A stretch of 31,396 nucleotides of DNA from positions 1-31,396 of IMG/VR virus record IMGVR_UViG_3300028743_000201. One strand, given 5' to 3'. Position 1 is the first letter of the stretch. Every line of letters begins with the position of its first letter. The notes beneath the pieces are model-generated. The model was not told the origin of the DNA. It made no database searches and saw only the letters and a program-made list of their open reading frames with translations. Positions 7,605 through 15,566 of this stretch are shown here, one piece after another. Made by a program: the position numbers and the translations under genes. This DNA comes from a virus.

Positions 7605-8168
7605 ATGGCGGTAAATGTCCTTCAGTTGATTGATCGGGTGATCGGGACCGAGGGTGGCTTTGTGGACCACCCTAGTGATCGCGGCGGCGCCACGCGCTGG
7701 GGCATCACGGAAGCGGTGGCGCGCGCCTATGGCTATACTGGCGCGATGCGCGATTTGCCGCGTCCTGTGGCGCAGGACATCTATCGCAAGCGCTATTGGC
7801 TGGAGATCGGGCTGGACCGGATCGCGGTGGAATGCCCCGATCTGGCTACGCATTTGTTCGATGTGGCGGTCAATATGGGCGCATCAGTGCCCGGTGCTTG
7901 GCTGCAGCGCCTGCTTAACGCGCTCAACCGGGGCGGCGCCGATTATCCCGACATGGAGGTGGATGGCCGCATCGGCTCGATGACGGTTCAGGCCTTGCGG
8001 TCGTTTCATACGTTGCGTGGGTCCGATGGGGAGAGCGTGCTGATCAAGGGCATCCAGATCCTGAAAGGCGCCCGGTATATCGCACTGGCCGAGGGTGACC
8101 GCAGTCAAGAGGCCTTCCTCTACGGCTGGCTGGTCAATCGCATCAACCTTGGGGTTGGTCGGGTATGA
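7605..8168 (+). CDS. Endolysin, GH108-type muramidase with peptidoglycan-binding tail
   Basis: A 187-residue cell-wall hydrolase. The N-terminal GH108 (ZliS/secretion-activator) signature is clear: E16-G-G at 16-18, then DRGGATRWGIT at 25-35, with E16 the predicted catalytic glutamate. The C-terminal half (DGRIGSMTVQALRSF) matches the PG_binding_3 domain that usually accompanies it. It cleaves the glycan backbone of peptidoglycan at lysis. No signal peptide is seen, so it should depend on the holin that follows. ATG 7605 has a weak SD (AGGTGG at about 7594); a TTG at 7584 would add seven residues. It is the first gene after the early terminator. Confidence 0.9.
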   Translation: MAVNVLQLIDRVIGTEGGFVDHPSDRGGATRWGITEAVARAYGYTGAMRDLPRPVAQDIYRKRYWLEIGLDRIAVECPDLATHLFDVAVNMGASVPGAWLQRLLNALNRGGADYPDMEVDGRIGSMTVQALRSFHTLRGSDGESVLIKGIQILKGARYIALAEGDRSQEAFLYGWLVNRINLGVGRV

Positions 8169-8476
8169 CCTTCTGGGACTGGTTATATCGGCTCGGGCCG
8201 GGCTGGCCTGATCAGCGCGGATGGTATGCTGTTGCACTGTTTGTGCAGACTTGCGCTATCCTCATGATGCTCAGTTTTGTGCCAGCCTTGAGCCATGACG
8301 AATTTTTCAAATCCCTCGCCACGGCCATCGTGGTGACTGGGTGGGTAGGATTCGCAGTAGCCGGGCGCGATAACCGTATGGATCGCGATCAGGTATCTCA
8401 AGCGCAGGATCTGGCACGGCAGGTGTTGCAGCATGTCCAGTCGGGTGCACCCACAGCGCCCAAGGACGGCCAATGA
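8165..8476 (+). CDS. Putative holin
   Basis: A 103-residue membrane protein overlapping the endolysin by ATGA. Two hydrophobic stretches (about 20-42, YAVALFVQTCAILMMLSFVPAL, and about 48-66, SLATAIVVTGWVGFAVAG) are followed by a hydrophilic C-terminal tail. Size, two helices and position between endolysin and spanins fit a class II-type holin. No specific holin family is claimed. Confidence 0.75.
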   Translation: MTFWDWLYRLGPGWPDQRGWYAVALFVQTCAILMMLSFVPALSHDEFFKSLATAIVVTGWVGFAVAGRDNRMDRDQVSQAQDLARQVLQHVQSGAPTAPKDGQ

Positions 8477-8832
8477 TCAGCCCCGATATCTTGTTGCGCA
8501 ACTGGCGCGTGGTCGCCGCCATGGTCGCCTTGGCAGCAGCTTGCCTGTGGCTTGCCCTGCATGATCGTGCCGTGATTGCTCGGCATGAGGCCAAGGTTGA
8601 GGCTGCTGCCGCTCCGGCGCGTGATGCCGCCGCCGCCGAGCGTGTGCGCGATGCGGCCGCCAATACCAAATCTGAACAGGAGCTTTCCCATGCGATCGAC
8701 AATGCGCCGCGTGGCGGCGATCTCAGCCCTGCTGCTCATGCCCTTGCTTGTGAGCGGCTGCGCGCCATCGGGCGGTTTCCCGCCGGTTGCCGATCTGCAA
8801 GCGGCAACGGAGGCCAAGCCGGTGCCCAGTGA
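8473..8832 (+). CDS. Putative i-spanin (Rz-like)
   Basis: A 119-residue protein with one N-terminal membrane helix (about 11-29) followed by an Ala/Glu/Arg-rich helical domain (about 35-75) likely to form a coiled coil in the periplasm. This is the plan of an inner-membrane spanin subunit, which joins the o-spanin to fuse the inner and outer membranes at the last step of lysis. The o-spanin gene starts inside this one in another frame. The assignment rests on topology and architecture, not on sequence identity. Confidence 0.72.
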   Translation: MISPDILLRNWRVVAAMVALAAACLWLALHDRAVIARHEAKVEAAAAPARDAAAAERVRDAAANTKSEQELSHAIDNAPRGGDLSPAAHALACERLRAIGRFPAGCRSASGNGGQAGAQ

Positions 8833-8983
8833 TGCTATCGCCACCGATCCGTCTGCCGAAGCGCATTACAACGCGGCGGTGGAAAGCTGGGGCGACCAGT
8901 TATCGTCTGCTGGTGGGCGGCTCTGCCGGTTTTTCCAGCGGCGCGGGGTAAAGGGGCTGGCATGCCCGGAAGAGGGCCGATGA
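8690..8983 (+). CDS. Putative o-spanin lipoprotein (Rz1-like), embedded in Rz
   Basis: A 97-residue lipoprotein starting inside the i-spanin gene in a different frame. The N-terminus is MRSTMRR then a hydrophobic core and the lipobox VSGC, with Cys24 the lipidated residue. The start at ATG 8690 is supported by AGGAG at 8678-8682, 7 bases away. Lipidation anchors it in the outer membrane, where it partners the i-spanin. It extends 151 bases past the i-spanin stop, an overlapping rather than fully nested arrangement. It ends in ATGA overlap with the next gene. Confidence 0.78.
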   Translation: MRSTMRRVAAISALLLMPLLVSGCAPSGGFPPVADLQAATEAKPVPSDAIATDPSAEAHYNAAVESWGDQLSSAGGRLCRFFQRRGVKGLACPEEGR

Positions 8984-9141
8984 GCACGACATATGCCCTT
9001 GGCCCTAATCAGCAGGGCCAAATGATCTTTTTCATCCTCTCGAAAGACGGATGGAAGATCAAGAATATGGCCACCCGTCAGGAGGTGTGCATTTCGGATA
9101 GTCAACTGGCGCTGGCGCATCAGATTGTGAAGCCGAAATGA
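8980..9141 (+). CDS. Small hypothetical protein
   Basis: A 53-residue ORF that starts in ATGA overlap with the o-spanin gene and ends in ATGA overlap with the TraR/DksA-like gene. The sequence begins MSTTYALGPN and shows alternating strands (MIFFILSKDGWKIKNM) and a short C-terminal helix. It has no recognised family. Tight coupling on both sides supports its being real. Confidence 0.55.
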   Translation: MSTTYALGPNQQGQMIFFILSKDGWKIKNMATRQEVCISDSQLALAHQIVKPK

Positions 9142-9368
9142 AGGTCACCGACCGCATGATCGAGGCTGCCGAGGCCAATGTCAGTCGGGAGTGCGAGAGC
9201 GCAATCGCGCGCATCCGCGCCCATCTGGCAGAGGAAGGCGAAGACGTTTGCATCGACTGTGATGAACCCATTGGCGCAGCGCGCAAGGCGGCGCTGCCGT
9301 CGGCTGAGCGCTGCATTGACTGTCAAAACCTATTTGAAAGGATGCTGCGTGGATCTCGCGCCTATTAA
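9138..9368 (+). CDS. TraR/DksA-family C4 zinc-finger protein
   Basis: A 76-residue protein with the DksA-type zinc finger. Cys pairs C38-x2-C41 and C59-x2-C62 enclose a 17-residue loop containing EPIGAARKAALPSAERC, the usual 'IPxxRLxAxPxAxxCIxCQ' pattern with a changed first part. An N-terminal helix precedes it. Short TraR-like proteins bind the RNA polymerase secondary channel and mimic ppGpp/DksA effects. Small versions are common in Mu-like phages just before gp25. A role in shifting host transcription is inference. Confidence 0.85.
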   Translation: MKVTDRMIEAAEANVSRECESAIARIRAHLAEEGEDVCIDCDEPIGAARKAALPSAERCIDCQNLFERMLRGSRAY

Positions 9369-9672
9369 TCAATGGCTGTCCGTGGTCGCGCTGGTGATGG
9401 GCATCGGGAACGGTCTCTATCTCTGGATCAGCCGCCCTGCGAAAGATTTGGGTGGCCGGGTCGATCTGGCGAATAGTCGGGTTGATGAGGCATTTGACGG
9501 CCTCAAAGCTCATGATCGACGCATTCAGCGCGTCGAAGATGATATGCGCCACCTGCCGACCAAAGATGATCTGCACAAGGTCTCAGCAGACATCGCCTCC
9601 CTGAAGACAGAGGTCGATGGCATCGGGCGCACTGTGCACCGCATTGATGATTTCCTGAGGAGCAAGCCATGA
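9349..9672 (+). CDS. DUF2730 protein (Mu gp25-like)
   Basis: A 107-residue protein from a GTG start with AAAGGA 6 bases upstream, overlapping the zinc-finger gene by 20 bases. An N-terminal membrane helix (about 9-27) is followed by a long coiled-coil-forming region (about 35-100, with DDMRHLPTKDDLHKVSADIASLKTEV). This matches the DUF2730 family found at the same place in Mu-like phages; the KDDLHKVS segment is characteristic. Function is unknown; membrane-anchored coiled coil. Confidence 0.78.
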   Translation: MDLAPINQWLSVVALVMGIGNGLYLWISRPAKDLGGRVDLANSRVDEAFDGLKAHDRRIQRVEDDMRHLPTKDDLHKVSADIASLKTEVDGIGRTVHRIDDFLRSKP

Positions 9673-9983
9673 GCAGCTATGAGCAGCGGTGTCAGGAAGA
9701 TGCGCGTCTGGCGATCCTGGCTGAACTGGCCCGACAATCTGATGCCCGCCTCAACAGCCTCTCGATCTCGCGCATTATTGATGCGCTGGGCATGCGTCGA
9801 TCCCGCGATTGGGTCGAAAACCAGTTGAGGCGTTTGGATGAATTCGGCGCGATCAATCTGCGCAGCGAGACCATTAGCGGAATGGGTGAGGTCAGTATTG
9901 CCACCCTTACACGCACTGGACGCGATCATGTGGAACGCCGCGCGCTGCTCGCAGGTGTAACGCCGCCTATGGATGAGGAATAA
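9669..9983 (+). CDS. Mu gp26-like winged-helix protein
   Basis: A 104-residue protein overlapping the DUF2730 gene by ATGA. It has an ArsR-like winged-helix layout: LAILAELARQSDARLN, the SISRIIDALGMRRSRDWVENQLRRLDEFGAINL recognition region and a terminal strand-and-helix (ISGMGEVSIATLTRTGRDHVE). It belongs to the phage family often found between gp25 and gp27 (VpaChn25_0724-like). Presumed DNA- or protein-binding; the exact role in packaging or regulation is unknown. Confidence 0.75.
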   Translation: MSSYEQRCQEDARLAILAELARQSDARLNSLSISRIIDALGMRRSRDWVENQLRRLDEFGAINLRSETISGMGEVSIATLTRTGRDHVERRALLAGVTPPMDEE

Positions 9984-9985
9984 TC

Positions 9986-10138
9986 ATGGGGCGTGGGTAT
10001 ACCATCATTTTGGAGGCTGCTGCTGTCGGCGTCTTGCTATCGCTGCTGCTTGGCTGGTTCATCCTGAACATGCCTGTTGAACAGGGCGATGGGCCTGTAT
10101 TGGCTGATCCTGTGCAGGTCGTGCAGTATCATGACTGA
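9986..10138 (+). CDS. Small membrane peptide
   Basis: A 50-residue ORF beginning two bases after the previous stop and overlapping the next start by eight. It has one hydrophobic helix (about 6-28, including VGVLLSLLLGWFIL) and a hydrophilic acidic tail (about 30-50). No family is recognised. Its placement inside the gp26-gp27 spacing and coupled stop/start support a real gene. Confidence 0.5.
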   Translation: MGRGYTIILEAAAVGVLLSLLLGWFILNMPVEQGDGPVLADPVQVVQYHD

Positions 10139-10766
10139 TCCGCATGATAGCCCCGCTGCTGATCGGCGAGAGGGTCGCGGCTATTTGTCGGCGATCGACC
10201 GGCTGCCAGAGGTCTGCGATGAGGATATCGCATGGGCGAACACCGCGCTGCGCGACCGCAAGATGCCGCAGACAGAGATCCTGCGGCAGTTTAACGCGCG
10301 CCTCGCCGACCGTGGGGTGAAGGGGATCAGCGTCGGCGCGTTCAACCGGCATTCCGTGCGCATCGCAATCGAGATGCGCAAGATCGAGGCGAGCCGCCAG
10401 ATCACCAACGAGGTGCTCTCACGCCTAGCACCGGGCGAACGCAGCGACAGTATGATCGCGGCGGTCGAGCTGCTCAAGCACCGCATCATCGAAATGGTGA
10501 TGGGCGACGATGAACCCAACTCTGCCGAGCTGGGCAAGGCCACGCTGGCTCTGCAGCGCCTGTCGTCCACGCTGGCGCGCACAACCGAACTCCAGCGCCG
10601 CGACCGGCAGGAGCAACGCGAGGAGGAGGACCGCAAGGCTTTGCTGGAGCGCCAAAAGGCGGAGAGCGATGCCGCCGACGCCGCCGTCAAGATCGCGGGC
10701 GAGGCTGGCCTGTCCGAAGAGCGTATCCGTGCTATCCGGCGTGGCGTCTTGGGGCTGTCAGCATGA
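10131..10766 (+). CDS. DUF3486 protein, small terminase subunit (Mu gp27-like)
   Basis: A 211-residue helical protein matching DUF3486. It begins with an RGYLSAIDRLPEV segment (about 17-29), the family's conserved 'xIDxLPxxV' start, then an HTH-like part with FNRHSVR. A long central helix follows and a charged coiled coil (about 145-190) ends it. In Mu-like phages the gp27 position is now regarded as the small terminase that recognises DNA for packaging. The ATG overlaps the previous ORF by 8 bases, and the gene ends ATGA before the next. Confidence 0.85.
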   Translation: MTDPHDSPAADRREGRGYLSAIDRLPEVCDEDIAWANTALRDRKMPQTEILRQFNARLADRGVKGISVGAFNRHSVRIAIEMRKIEASRQITNEVLSRLAPGERSDSMIAAVELLKHRIIEMVMGDDEPNSAELGKATLALQRLSSTLARTTELQRRDRQEQREEEDRKALLERQKAESDAADAAVKIAGEAGLSEERIRAIRRGVLGLSA

Positions 10767-11056
10767 CGCGGGCCAAGGCAAAGGCGCGAAGCAAGCCCTA
10801 TCAGGTGGCGCTGGATATCGAGACTTATGCGCCGCTACTGGCGCAGGGGTTCGGCGGCGCGCTGGGCGATGGGGCATCGCCGACCAGCGTGATCGGCTAT
10901 TATGGCAGCAATGGCCGCATCCGAATGATACGGGCCGATTACCCCAATGGCTGGCGGCTCGACCTACGGATCAGCAAAGGGCGCGATAGTGCCCTGCGCA
11001 TCACCAGCATGACCTCCTCGATGCGTATGGTCACACGACCAAAGGGGGCCGTATGA
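10763..11056 (+). CDS. Hypothetical protein
   Basis: A 97-residue ORF between small and large terminase genes. It is basic at the N-terminus (MTRAKAKARSKPYQ) and Gly/Ser-rich in the middle (GGALGDGASPTSVIGYYGSNG), then has alternating strands with many Arg. No family is recognised. ATGA overlaps at both ends support translation. Confidence 0.5.
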   Translation: MTRAKAKARSKPYQVALDIETYAPLLAQGFGGALGDGASPTSVIGYYGSNGRIRMIRADYPNGWRLDLRISKGRDSALRITSMTSSMRMVTRPKGAV

Positions 11057-11295
11057 CCGCCTTGCCCGATGATGCACCCGACATCGCTACCCTTGCCGCC
11101 TGCCTCACGCCTGCGCAGCGGCGCGCGGTGTTGCGCGGGCACCCAGAAACCATCCTTGGCGAGCGCGGGCGCGGCTATTGGCTGCTCACAAATGCCTTGA
11201 TCGATAAGGGGCTGATCCACCGCGCGGGCTATCGTTATGTGCTCACCGCGCTGGGGCAACAGTTGCGCGCCCATTTGCAGGAGGCGCAGGCGTGA
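11053..11295 (+). CDS. Hypothetical protein, winged-helix-like
   Basis: An 80-residue protein. LTPAQRRAVLRG is followed by a helix, a turn and KGLIHRAGYRYVLTALGQQLRAHLQ, the pattern 'helix, helix, wing, final helix' of a small winged-helix. Such an ORF could contact DNA near the packaging machinery, but no family is named. It overlaps both neighbours by four bases and precedes the large terminase. Confidence 0.5.
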   Translation: MTALPDDAPDIATLAACLTPAQRRAVLRGHPETILGERGRGYWLLTNALIDKGLIHRAGYRYVLTALGQQLRAHLQEAQA

Positions 11296-12983
11296 CCGGT
11301 CAGTTGCTCTCCACCTCCTCGATGACGCCGCCGGTGGCGACCGCGCCGGTATTGTCGCGCGATCCTTCCGCGCCGCTGCCCGGCGAATTGCCGCGCGGCG
11401 CAGAAATTCCCGATGATCTCGACCCGCTGGCCGAAGGCGTGTTGATGAAGCATCAGCGCGAGTGGCTCGAAGATAAGAGCGACATGAAGCTCGCCGAGAA
11501 AGGGCGGCGTGCGGGGATCACCTTTGCCGAGGCGCTCGATGATACACTGATCGCCGCCGCCTCGCGCAAGGCCGGTGGCTCGAACGTGTTCTACATCGGC
11601 GATACCAAGGATAAGGGCCGTGAGTTCATCGGTTATGTCGCCCACTTCGCCAAGGTTGTGGCCAAGGAACTGGTCGAGATCGAGGAGTTCCTGTTCAAGG
11701 ACGAGCGCGAGGACGGATCCTCGCGCGATATCTCCGCCTTCCGCGTCACCTTTGCCAGCGGCTTCCGCGTTGAGGCGCTGTCCTCGCGGCCGGAGAACAT
11801 CCGTGGCCTTCAGGGTGTGGTGGTAATCGATGAGGCCGCGTTCCATGCCGACGTGCGCGAGGTGATTGACGCAGTGAACGCGCTGCTGATCTGGGGCGGC
11901 AAGGTGCGCGTGATCTCCTCGCACAACGGCGTGCTCAATGCCTTCAACGATCTGATCAACGAGTCTAAGGCGGGTAAGAACCCGTTCTCGCTGCACTTCA
12001 TCCCCTTCTCAAAGGCCGTTGAGAACGGTCTTTACAAGCGAGTCTGCCTGATGAAGGGCTGGACCTATTCCCCCGCCGCCGAAGCGGAATGGGAAGCCAA
12101 GATCCGCAGCGCTTACGGCACGCGCCTTGCCCAGATGCATCAGGAGCTGGATGCGATCCCCGCCGATGCGCAGGGGGCCGCGCTCAGCCGGACCATCATC
12201 GAGCAGGCGACCGCGCCGGACGTGCCCGTCATCCGCTACGTTCTGCCCGATGCGTTTAAGACTGCGCCTAAGGCCTTGCGCAAGGCGATGACCAAGGAAT
12301 GGCTGGATACGCATGTCCTGCCACACCTGAAAAAGCTCGATGTGCGCCGCCGCCATGACATGGGGCAGGATTTCGCGCGCAGCGGCGACAGCAGCGACCT
12401 TATCGTCCAGTCGCTCGAGCAGGATCTAGTGCGGCGCTGGCGGCTAGTGATCGAGATGCGCAATGTGCCCTTCGAAACGCAGCGCGATATCCTGTTCTAT
12501 GTCGGCGAGCGGATTCCGAATTTCGGCCATGCCGCCTTCGATGCTACCGGCAATGGCGCCTATTTGGCGGAGGTTGCCGCGCAGAAGTGGGGCGCACGCG
12601 TTTCCGAAATCAAGCTGCATGCCGAGTGGTATCGGGAGAACAGCCCGCCCTATGTCGAGGCGATCGGCGATGGCACGGTGTTTATCGCGGCGGATGATGA
12701 CATCGTGCGCGACCATCAAGCGCTCCAGTTCGTCAATGGCGTGATCCGCGTGCCCGAGGGCGCACGGTATAAGGGCAGCGATGGGCTGGACCGTCACGGC
12801 GACACCGCGATTGCGGGCATTCTGGCATGGTTCGCTTCGCGGCAGGGGGCGATTTCCTACGGCTATGAGCCGGTCGGTCAGACACGACATGACCCGTGGA
12901 ATGGCGATGACGATGATGATGAGGACACCGACGAATGGCGCGGCCCGCTGGGCGCGCGCCTGCATAGCCGCAGTTACCATTGA
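11292..12983 (+). CDS. Large terminase subunit (Mu gp28-like)
   Basis: A 563-residue packaging motor. The ATPase half has a Walker A-like stretch EKGRRAGIT (about 69-77, with RRxG in place of the usual GKT, as in Mu gp28) and Walker B VVVIDE at 176-181 followed by AAFH. A coupling motif (VISSHN) follows. The second half looks like the RNase H-type nuclease: DMGQDFARSGDSSD, then AAFDATGNGAY and LDRHGDTAIA hold acidic residues in the expected order. It cuts and pumps phage DNA, in Mu along with flanking host DNA. The GTG start overlaps the previous gene by four bases. The C-terminus has an acidic run (DDDDDEDTDE). Confidence 0.92.
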   Translation: MTGQLLSTSSMTPPVATAPVLSRDPSAPLPGELPRGAEIPDDLDPLAEGVLMKHQREWLEDKSDMKLAEKGRRAGITFAEALDDTLIAAASRKAGGSNVFYIGDTKDKGREFIGYVAHFAKVVAKELVEIEEFLFKDEREDGSSRDISAFRVTFASGFRVEALSSRPENIRGLQGVVVIDEAAFHADVREVIDAVNALLIWGGKVRVISSHNGVLNAFNDLINESKAGKNPFSLHFIPFSKAVENGLYKRVCLMKGWTYSPAAEAEWEAKIRSAYGTRLAQMHQELDAIPADAQGAALSRTIIEQATAPDVPVIRYVLPDAFKTAPKALRKAMTKEWLDTHVLPHLKKLDVRRRHDMGQDFARSGDSSDLIVQSLEQDLVRRWRLVIEMRNVPFETQRDILFYVGERIPNFGHAAFDATGNGAYLAEVAAQKWGARVSEIKLHAEWYRENSPPYVEAIGDGTVFIAADDDIVRDHQALQFVNGVIRVPEGARYKGSDGLDRHGDTAIAGILAWFASRQGAISYGYEPVGQTRHDPWNGDDDDDEDTDEWRGPLGARLHSRSYH

Positions 12984-12989
12984 CAGTTT

Positions 12990-13003
12990 GCGGGCAAGCC
13001 CGC
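12990..13003 (+). repeat. Short hairpin in terminase-portal spacer
   Basis: GCGGGC and GCCCGC (12990-12995, 12998-13003) face each other across two bases, followed by a short T-run in GCATTTTGATTTG. It could be a weak terminator or a ribosome-level spacer; the loop is tight and the T-run is short. Confidence 0.3.
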
Positions 13004-13027
13004 GCATTTTGATTTGAGGAGCAGGTG

Positions 13028-14617
13028 ATGACAGTGCTGGTGGACCAGTGGGGGCAACCTCTTCGCCGCGATGTGCTGACGCAGGATCTGGCGCAAGCAT
13101 CCACCACGGGCGTGCGTTCCTCGATCGCGGGCTATCCGGCCAATGGTCTTAATCCGGCCCGCTTGGCCGATATCCTGCGTGCGGCAGATCAGGGCGATCC
13201 GCTGGAATATTTCGAACTGGCTGAGCTGATCGAGGAGCGCGATCTGCATTATGCCGGTGTGCTGGCGACCCGCAAGCGCAGCGTGGCGCAAGTTGATGCC
13301 ACTGTCGAGGCGGCATCCGATGATGCAGAGGATGTTCGCCGCGCCGATATGGTGCGTGACTGGCTTAAGCGCGACGAACTGTCTGACGAAACCTTCGATA
13401 TACTGGACGCGGTCGGTAAGGGCCTCTCCTTCACCGAGATCATCTGGGACACGTCGGAAGGCCAGTGGATGCCGCAGCGCCTTGAGCGCTGGGACCAGCG
13501 GTGGTTTACCTTCGACCGCAAGCGTCTGGTTCAGCCGATGATCCGTGGTGGTTTGGACGGAAACAGCGTTTCTGAACCGCTTCCGCCCTTCAAGTTCATC
13601 TATGCCCAGATCAAGGCAAAAAGCGGCTTGCCTGCACGTAGCGGCCTTGCGCGTCAGGTTGCATGGGCATGGATGTTCAAGGCGTTCACGCAGCGCGACT
13701 GGGCGATCTTTACGCAGACCTATGGCCAGCCTGTCCGCATCGGTCGGTTCCACGAAAGCGCGTCGAAAGAGGACAAGGCCACGTTGCGCCGCGCAGTGGC
13801 CAATATTGCGGGCGATTGTGCCGCGATCATTCCGGCTGGTATGGACATCGAGTTTATCGAGGCCAAGAATGTGACGGCTGGCGCCGAGCTGTATGAGCGC
13901 CGCGCGAACTGGCTGGACATGCAGGTATCCAAGGCGGTGCTGGGTCAGACCACCACCACGGATGCGATTTCGGGTGGTCATGCCGTTAGCCAGGAACACC
14001 GCAAGGTGCAGGAGGATATCGAGCAGGCCGATTGCAAAGCTCTGGCTGCCACCATCAACCGCTATCTTATCCGTCCCTGGATGGATCTGAATTTTGGGCC
14101 ATCCAAAGCCTATCCGCGCGTCATCATTGCCCGTCCGCAACAGGAAGACCTTAAGCAGCTGACCGAAAGTCTTGGCATACTCGTGCCGCTGGGCTTGCGC
14201 GTTCAGGCGTCGGAAGTGCGCGACAAGCTGGGGTTGGCCGATCCCGATCCGGGCGCCGAATTATTGCAGCCTGCAGCGCCTAGCACCACTCCGAGCATGG
14301 TACAGACGCTGCCCGGTGCCACGATCATCGCGCCCCAATCGGCTCAGCAGCTCGCTGCTATTAAGCGCAATCCACATCCGGCTGATTTGATCGCGCAGCG
14401 CATGGCCAAGGAAGGGCAACCGGCGATCGACGCTATGCTCGCCTCGATCGAGGCAATGCTGGAGCAAGCCAGCGATCTGGCGGAGTTCCGGCAGATGCTG
14501 ATGCTGGCCTTTCCGGATCTCGATGCATCCGCGCTGGCGACTGTGCTGGCACAGGGCCACGGCGCCGCGCATGCGGCAGGGCGCTCGGATCTGGTGGATG
14601 AGAGTTCTGCCTCCTGA
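13028..14617 (+). CDS. Portal protein, DUF935 (Mu gp29-like)
   Basis: A 529-residue protein in the DUF935 family, the portal of Mu-like phages, through which DNA enters and leaves the capsid. The N-terminal part has the family's typical start (LNPARLADILRAADQGDP, then ELIEERDLHYAGVLATRKRSV). The middle includes the GLARQVAWAWMFKAFTQRDWAIF helix and the AEYGQP-like 'QTYGQPVRIG'. The QTTTTDAISGGHAVSQEH stretch is also characteristic. Start at ATG 13028 with GAGGA 7 bases upstream; a GTG at 13025 is possible. It is placed between large terminase and gpF as in Mu, apart from the inserted methylase. Confidence 0.93.
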   Translation: MTVLVDQWGQPLRRDVLTQDLAQASTTGVRSSIAGYPANGLNPARLADILRAADQGDPLEYFELAELIEERDLHYAGVLATRKRSVAQVDATVEAASDDAEDVRRADMVRDWLKRDELSDETFDILDAVGKGLSFTEIIWDTSEGQWMPQRLERWDQRWFTFDRKRLVQPMIRGGLDGNSVSEPLPPFKFIYAQIKAKSGLPARSGLARQVAWAWMFKAFTQRDWAIFTQTYGQPVRIGRFHESASKEDKATLRRAVANIAGDCAAIIPAGMDIEFIEAKNVTAGAELYERRANWLDMQVSKAVLGQTTTTDAISGGHAVSQEHRKVQEDIEQADCKALAATINRYLIRPWMDLNFGPSKAYPRVIIARPQQEDLKQLTESLGILVPLGLRVQASEVRDKLGLADPDPGAELLQPAAPSTTPSMVQTLPGATIIAPQSAQQLAAIKRNPHPADLIAQRMAKEGQPAIDAMLASIEAMLEQASDLAEFRQMLMLAFPDLDASALATVLAQGHGAAHAAGRSDLVDESSAS

Positions 14618-14627
14618 CGGGGGCGGC

Positions 14628-14720
14628 AGGGGCGCGCCAACGCCCCTAACCGCGAGCTGCAACTCGCACCTTGGGCTGACGCGCCAGCCCGTCGGCTCCC
14701 CCGGCCTCGACGGCGGAGCC
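14628..14720 (+). repeat. Four consecutive stem-loops in the portal-methylase spacer
   Basis: Four inverted repeats lie in line in this 118-bp spacer: AGGGGCG/CGCCCCT (14628-14634, 14641-14647), GCGAG/CTCGC (14652-14656, 14663-14667), GGGCTG/CAGCCC (14673-14678, 14685-14690) and GGCTCC/GGAGCC (14694-14699, 14715-14720). The first three have 6-base loops and the last a 15-base loop. None is followed by a T-run. They may block readthrough or tune methylase expression; this is inference. Confidence 0.6.
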
Positions 14721-14735
14721 AGTTAGGTGACGATC

Positions 14736-15566
14736 ATGACTGTAGGAAATGATGAAAATGATGCTCTGATGCCGATCCAGCCCACGATGCCACCGGCGCC
14801 GTGGCAGGGGGGCAAGCGCAGCCTTGCGGGCAAGCTGTCCGATCTGATCGCGGCGGTGCCGCATGCGCGTTATGTTGAACCCTTCGTCGGCATGGGCGGT
14901 GTGTTCTTCAGGCGGCAGGCAAAGCCCAAAATGGAAGTGATCAACGACATCAACCGCGATGTGGTCAATCTCTTCCGCCTCCTCCAGCGCCACTATCAGC
15001 AGCTGCTCGATACGCTCAAATGGCAACTCTGCTCACGCGCCGAGTTCGACCGCCTGTTGAATGTCGATCCCGATACGCTGACCGATCTGGAGCGCGCCGC
15101 GCGCTTTCTTTACCTCCAGCGCACTGGTTTCGGTGGCAAGGTTGTTAAGCAAAGCTTCGGTGTGAGCTATACGTCTGGTGCTAGCTTCAACCTGACCAAG
15201 CTGGTGCCGATCCTTGAGGATGTGCACGAGCGCCTAGCCGGTGTCCTGATCGAGCGCCTGCCTTACGCCGACTGCATCCGCAAATATGATGCCAAGCCCA
15301 ATACCCTGTTCTATCTCGATCCGCCCTACTGGGGCTGCACAGATGACTATGGCAAGAACCTCTTCGAGGCAGCCGATTTCGAGAGGATCGCCGATCTGCT
15401 TGGCCAGATCCAGGGCAGCTTCATTCTCTCGATCAACGACGTGCCCGAGATCCGCGAAATCTTCCGTGGCTACCATCAGGCCGAGGTCAGTTTGCACTAC
15501 GGTGTTGGCGGTGGGCAGCGTCCGGCGCGAGAGCTGATCATCTCCAATCGCCCCCTACCAACCTAA
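14736..15566 (+). CDS. Dam-like D12-class DNA adenine methyltransferase
   Basis: A 276-residue methylase of the D12 (Dam/DpnM) class. In order: motif X PWQGGKRSL (about 22-30), AdoMet motif I VEPFVGMGG (47-55), a target-recognition stretch with LYLQRTGFGGK (126-135) and SFGVSYTSG (about 140-148), and catalytic DPPY at 195-198. An ARELIISN terminal strand is conserved. Such enzymes often methylate GATC, but the site cannot be deduced. ATG 14736 has AGGTGA upstream; GTG 14727 would add three residues. It interrupts the portal-gpF gene order of Mu, with structured spacers of 118 and 122 bp on either side, so it looks like acquired cargo. Confidence 0.9.
   Translation: MTVGNDENDALMPIQPTMPPAPWQGGKRSLAGKLSDLIAAVPHARYVEPFVGMGGVFFRRQAKPKMEVINDINRDVVNLFRLLQRHYQQLLDTLKWQLCSRAEFDRLLNVDPDTLTDLERAARFLYLQRTGFGGKVVKQSFGVSYTSGASFNLTKLVPILEDVHERLAGVLIERLPYADCIRKYDAKPNTLFYLDPPYWGCTDDYGKNLFEAADFERIADLLGQIQGSFILSINDVPEIREIFRGYHQAEVSLHYGVGGGQRPARELIISNRPLPT

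Noticed and set aside
12974-14140. 388-codon minus-strand open frame over the portal gene
   Set aside because: Shadow of the portal gene; no domain resemblance and no promoter or ribosome site.
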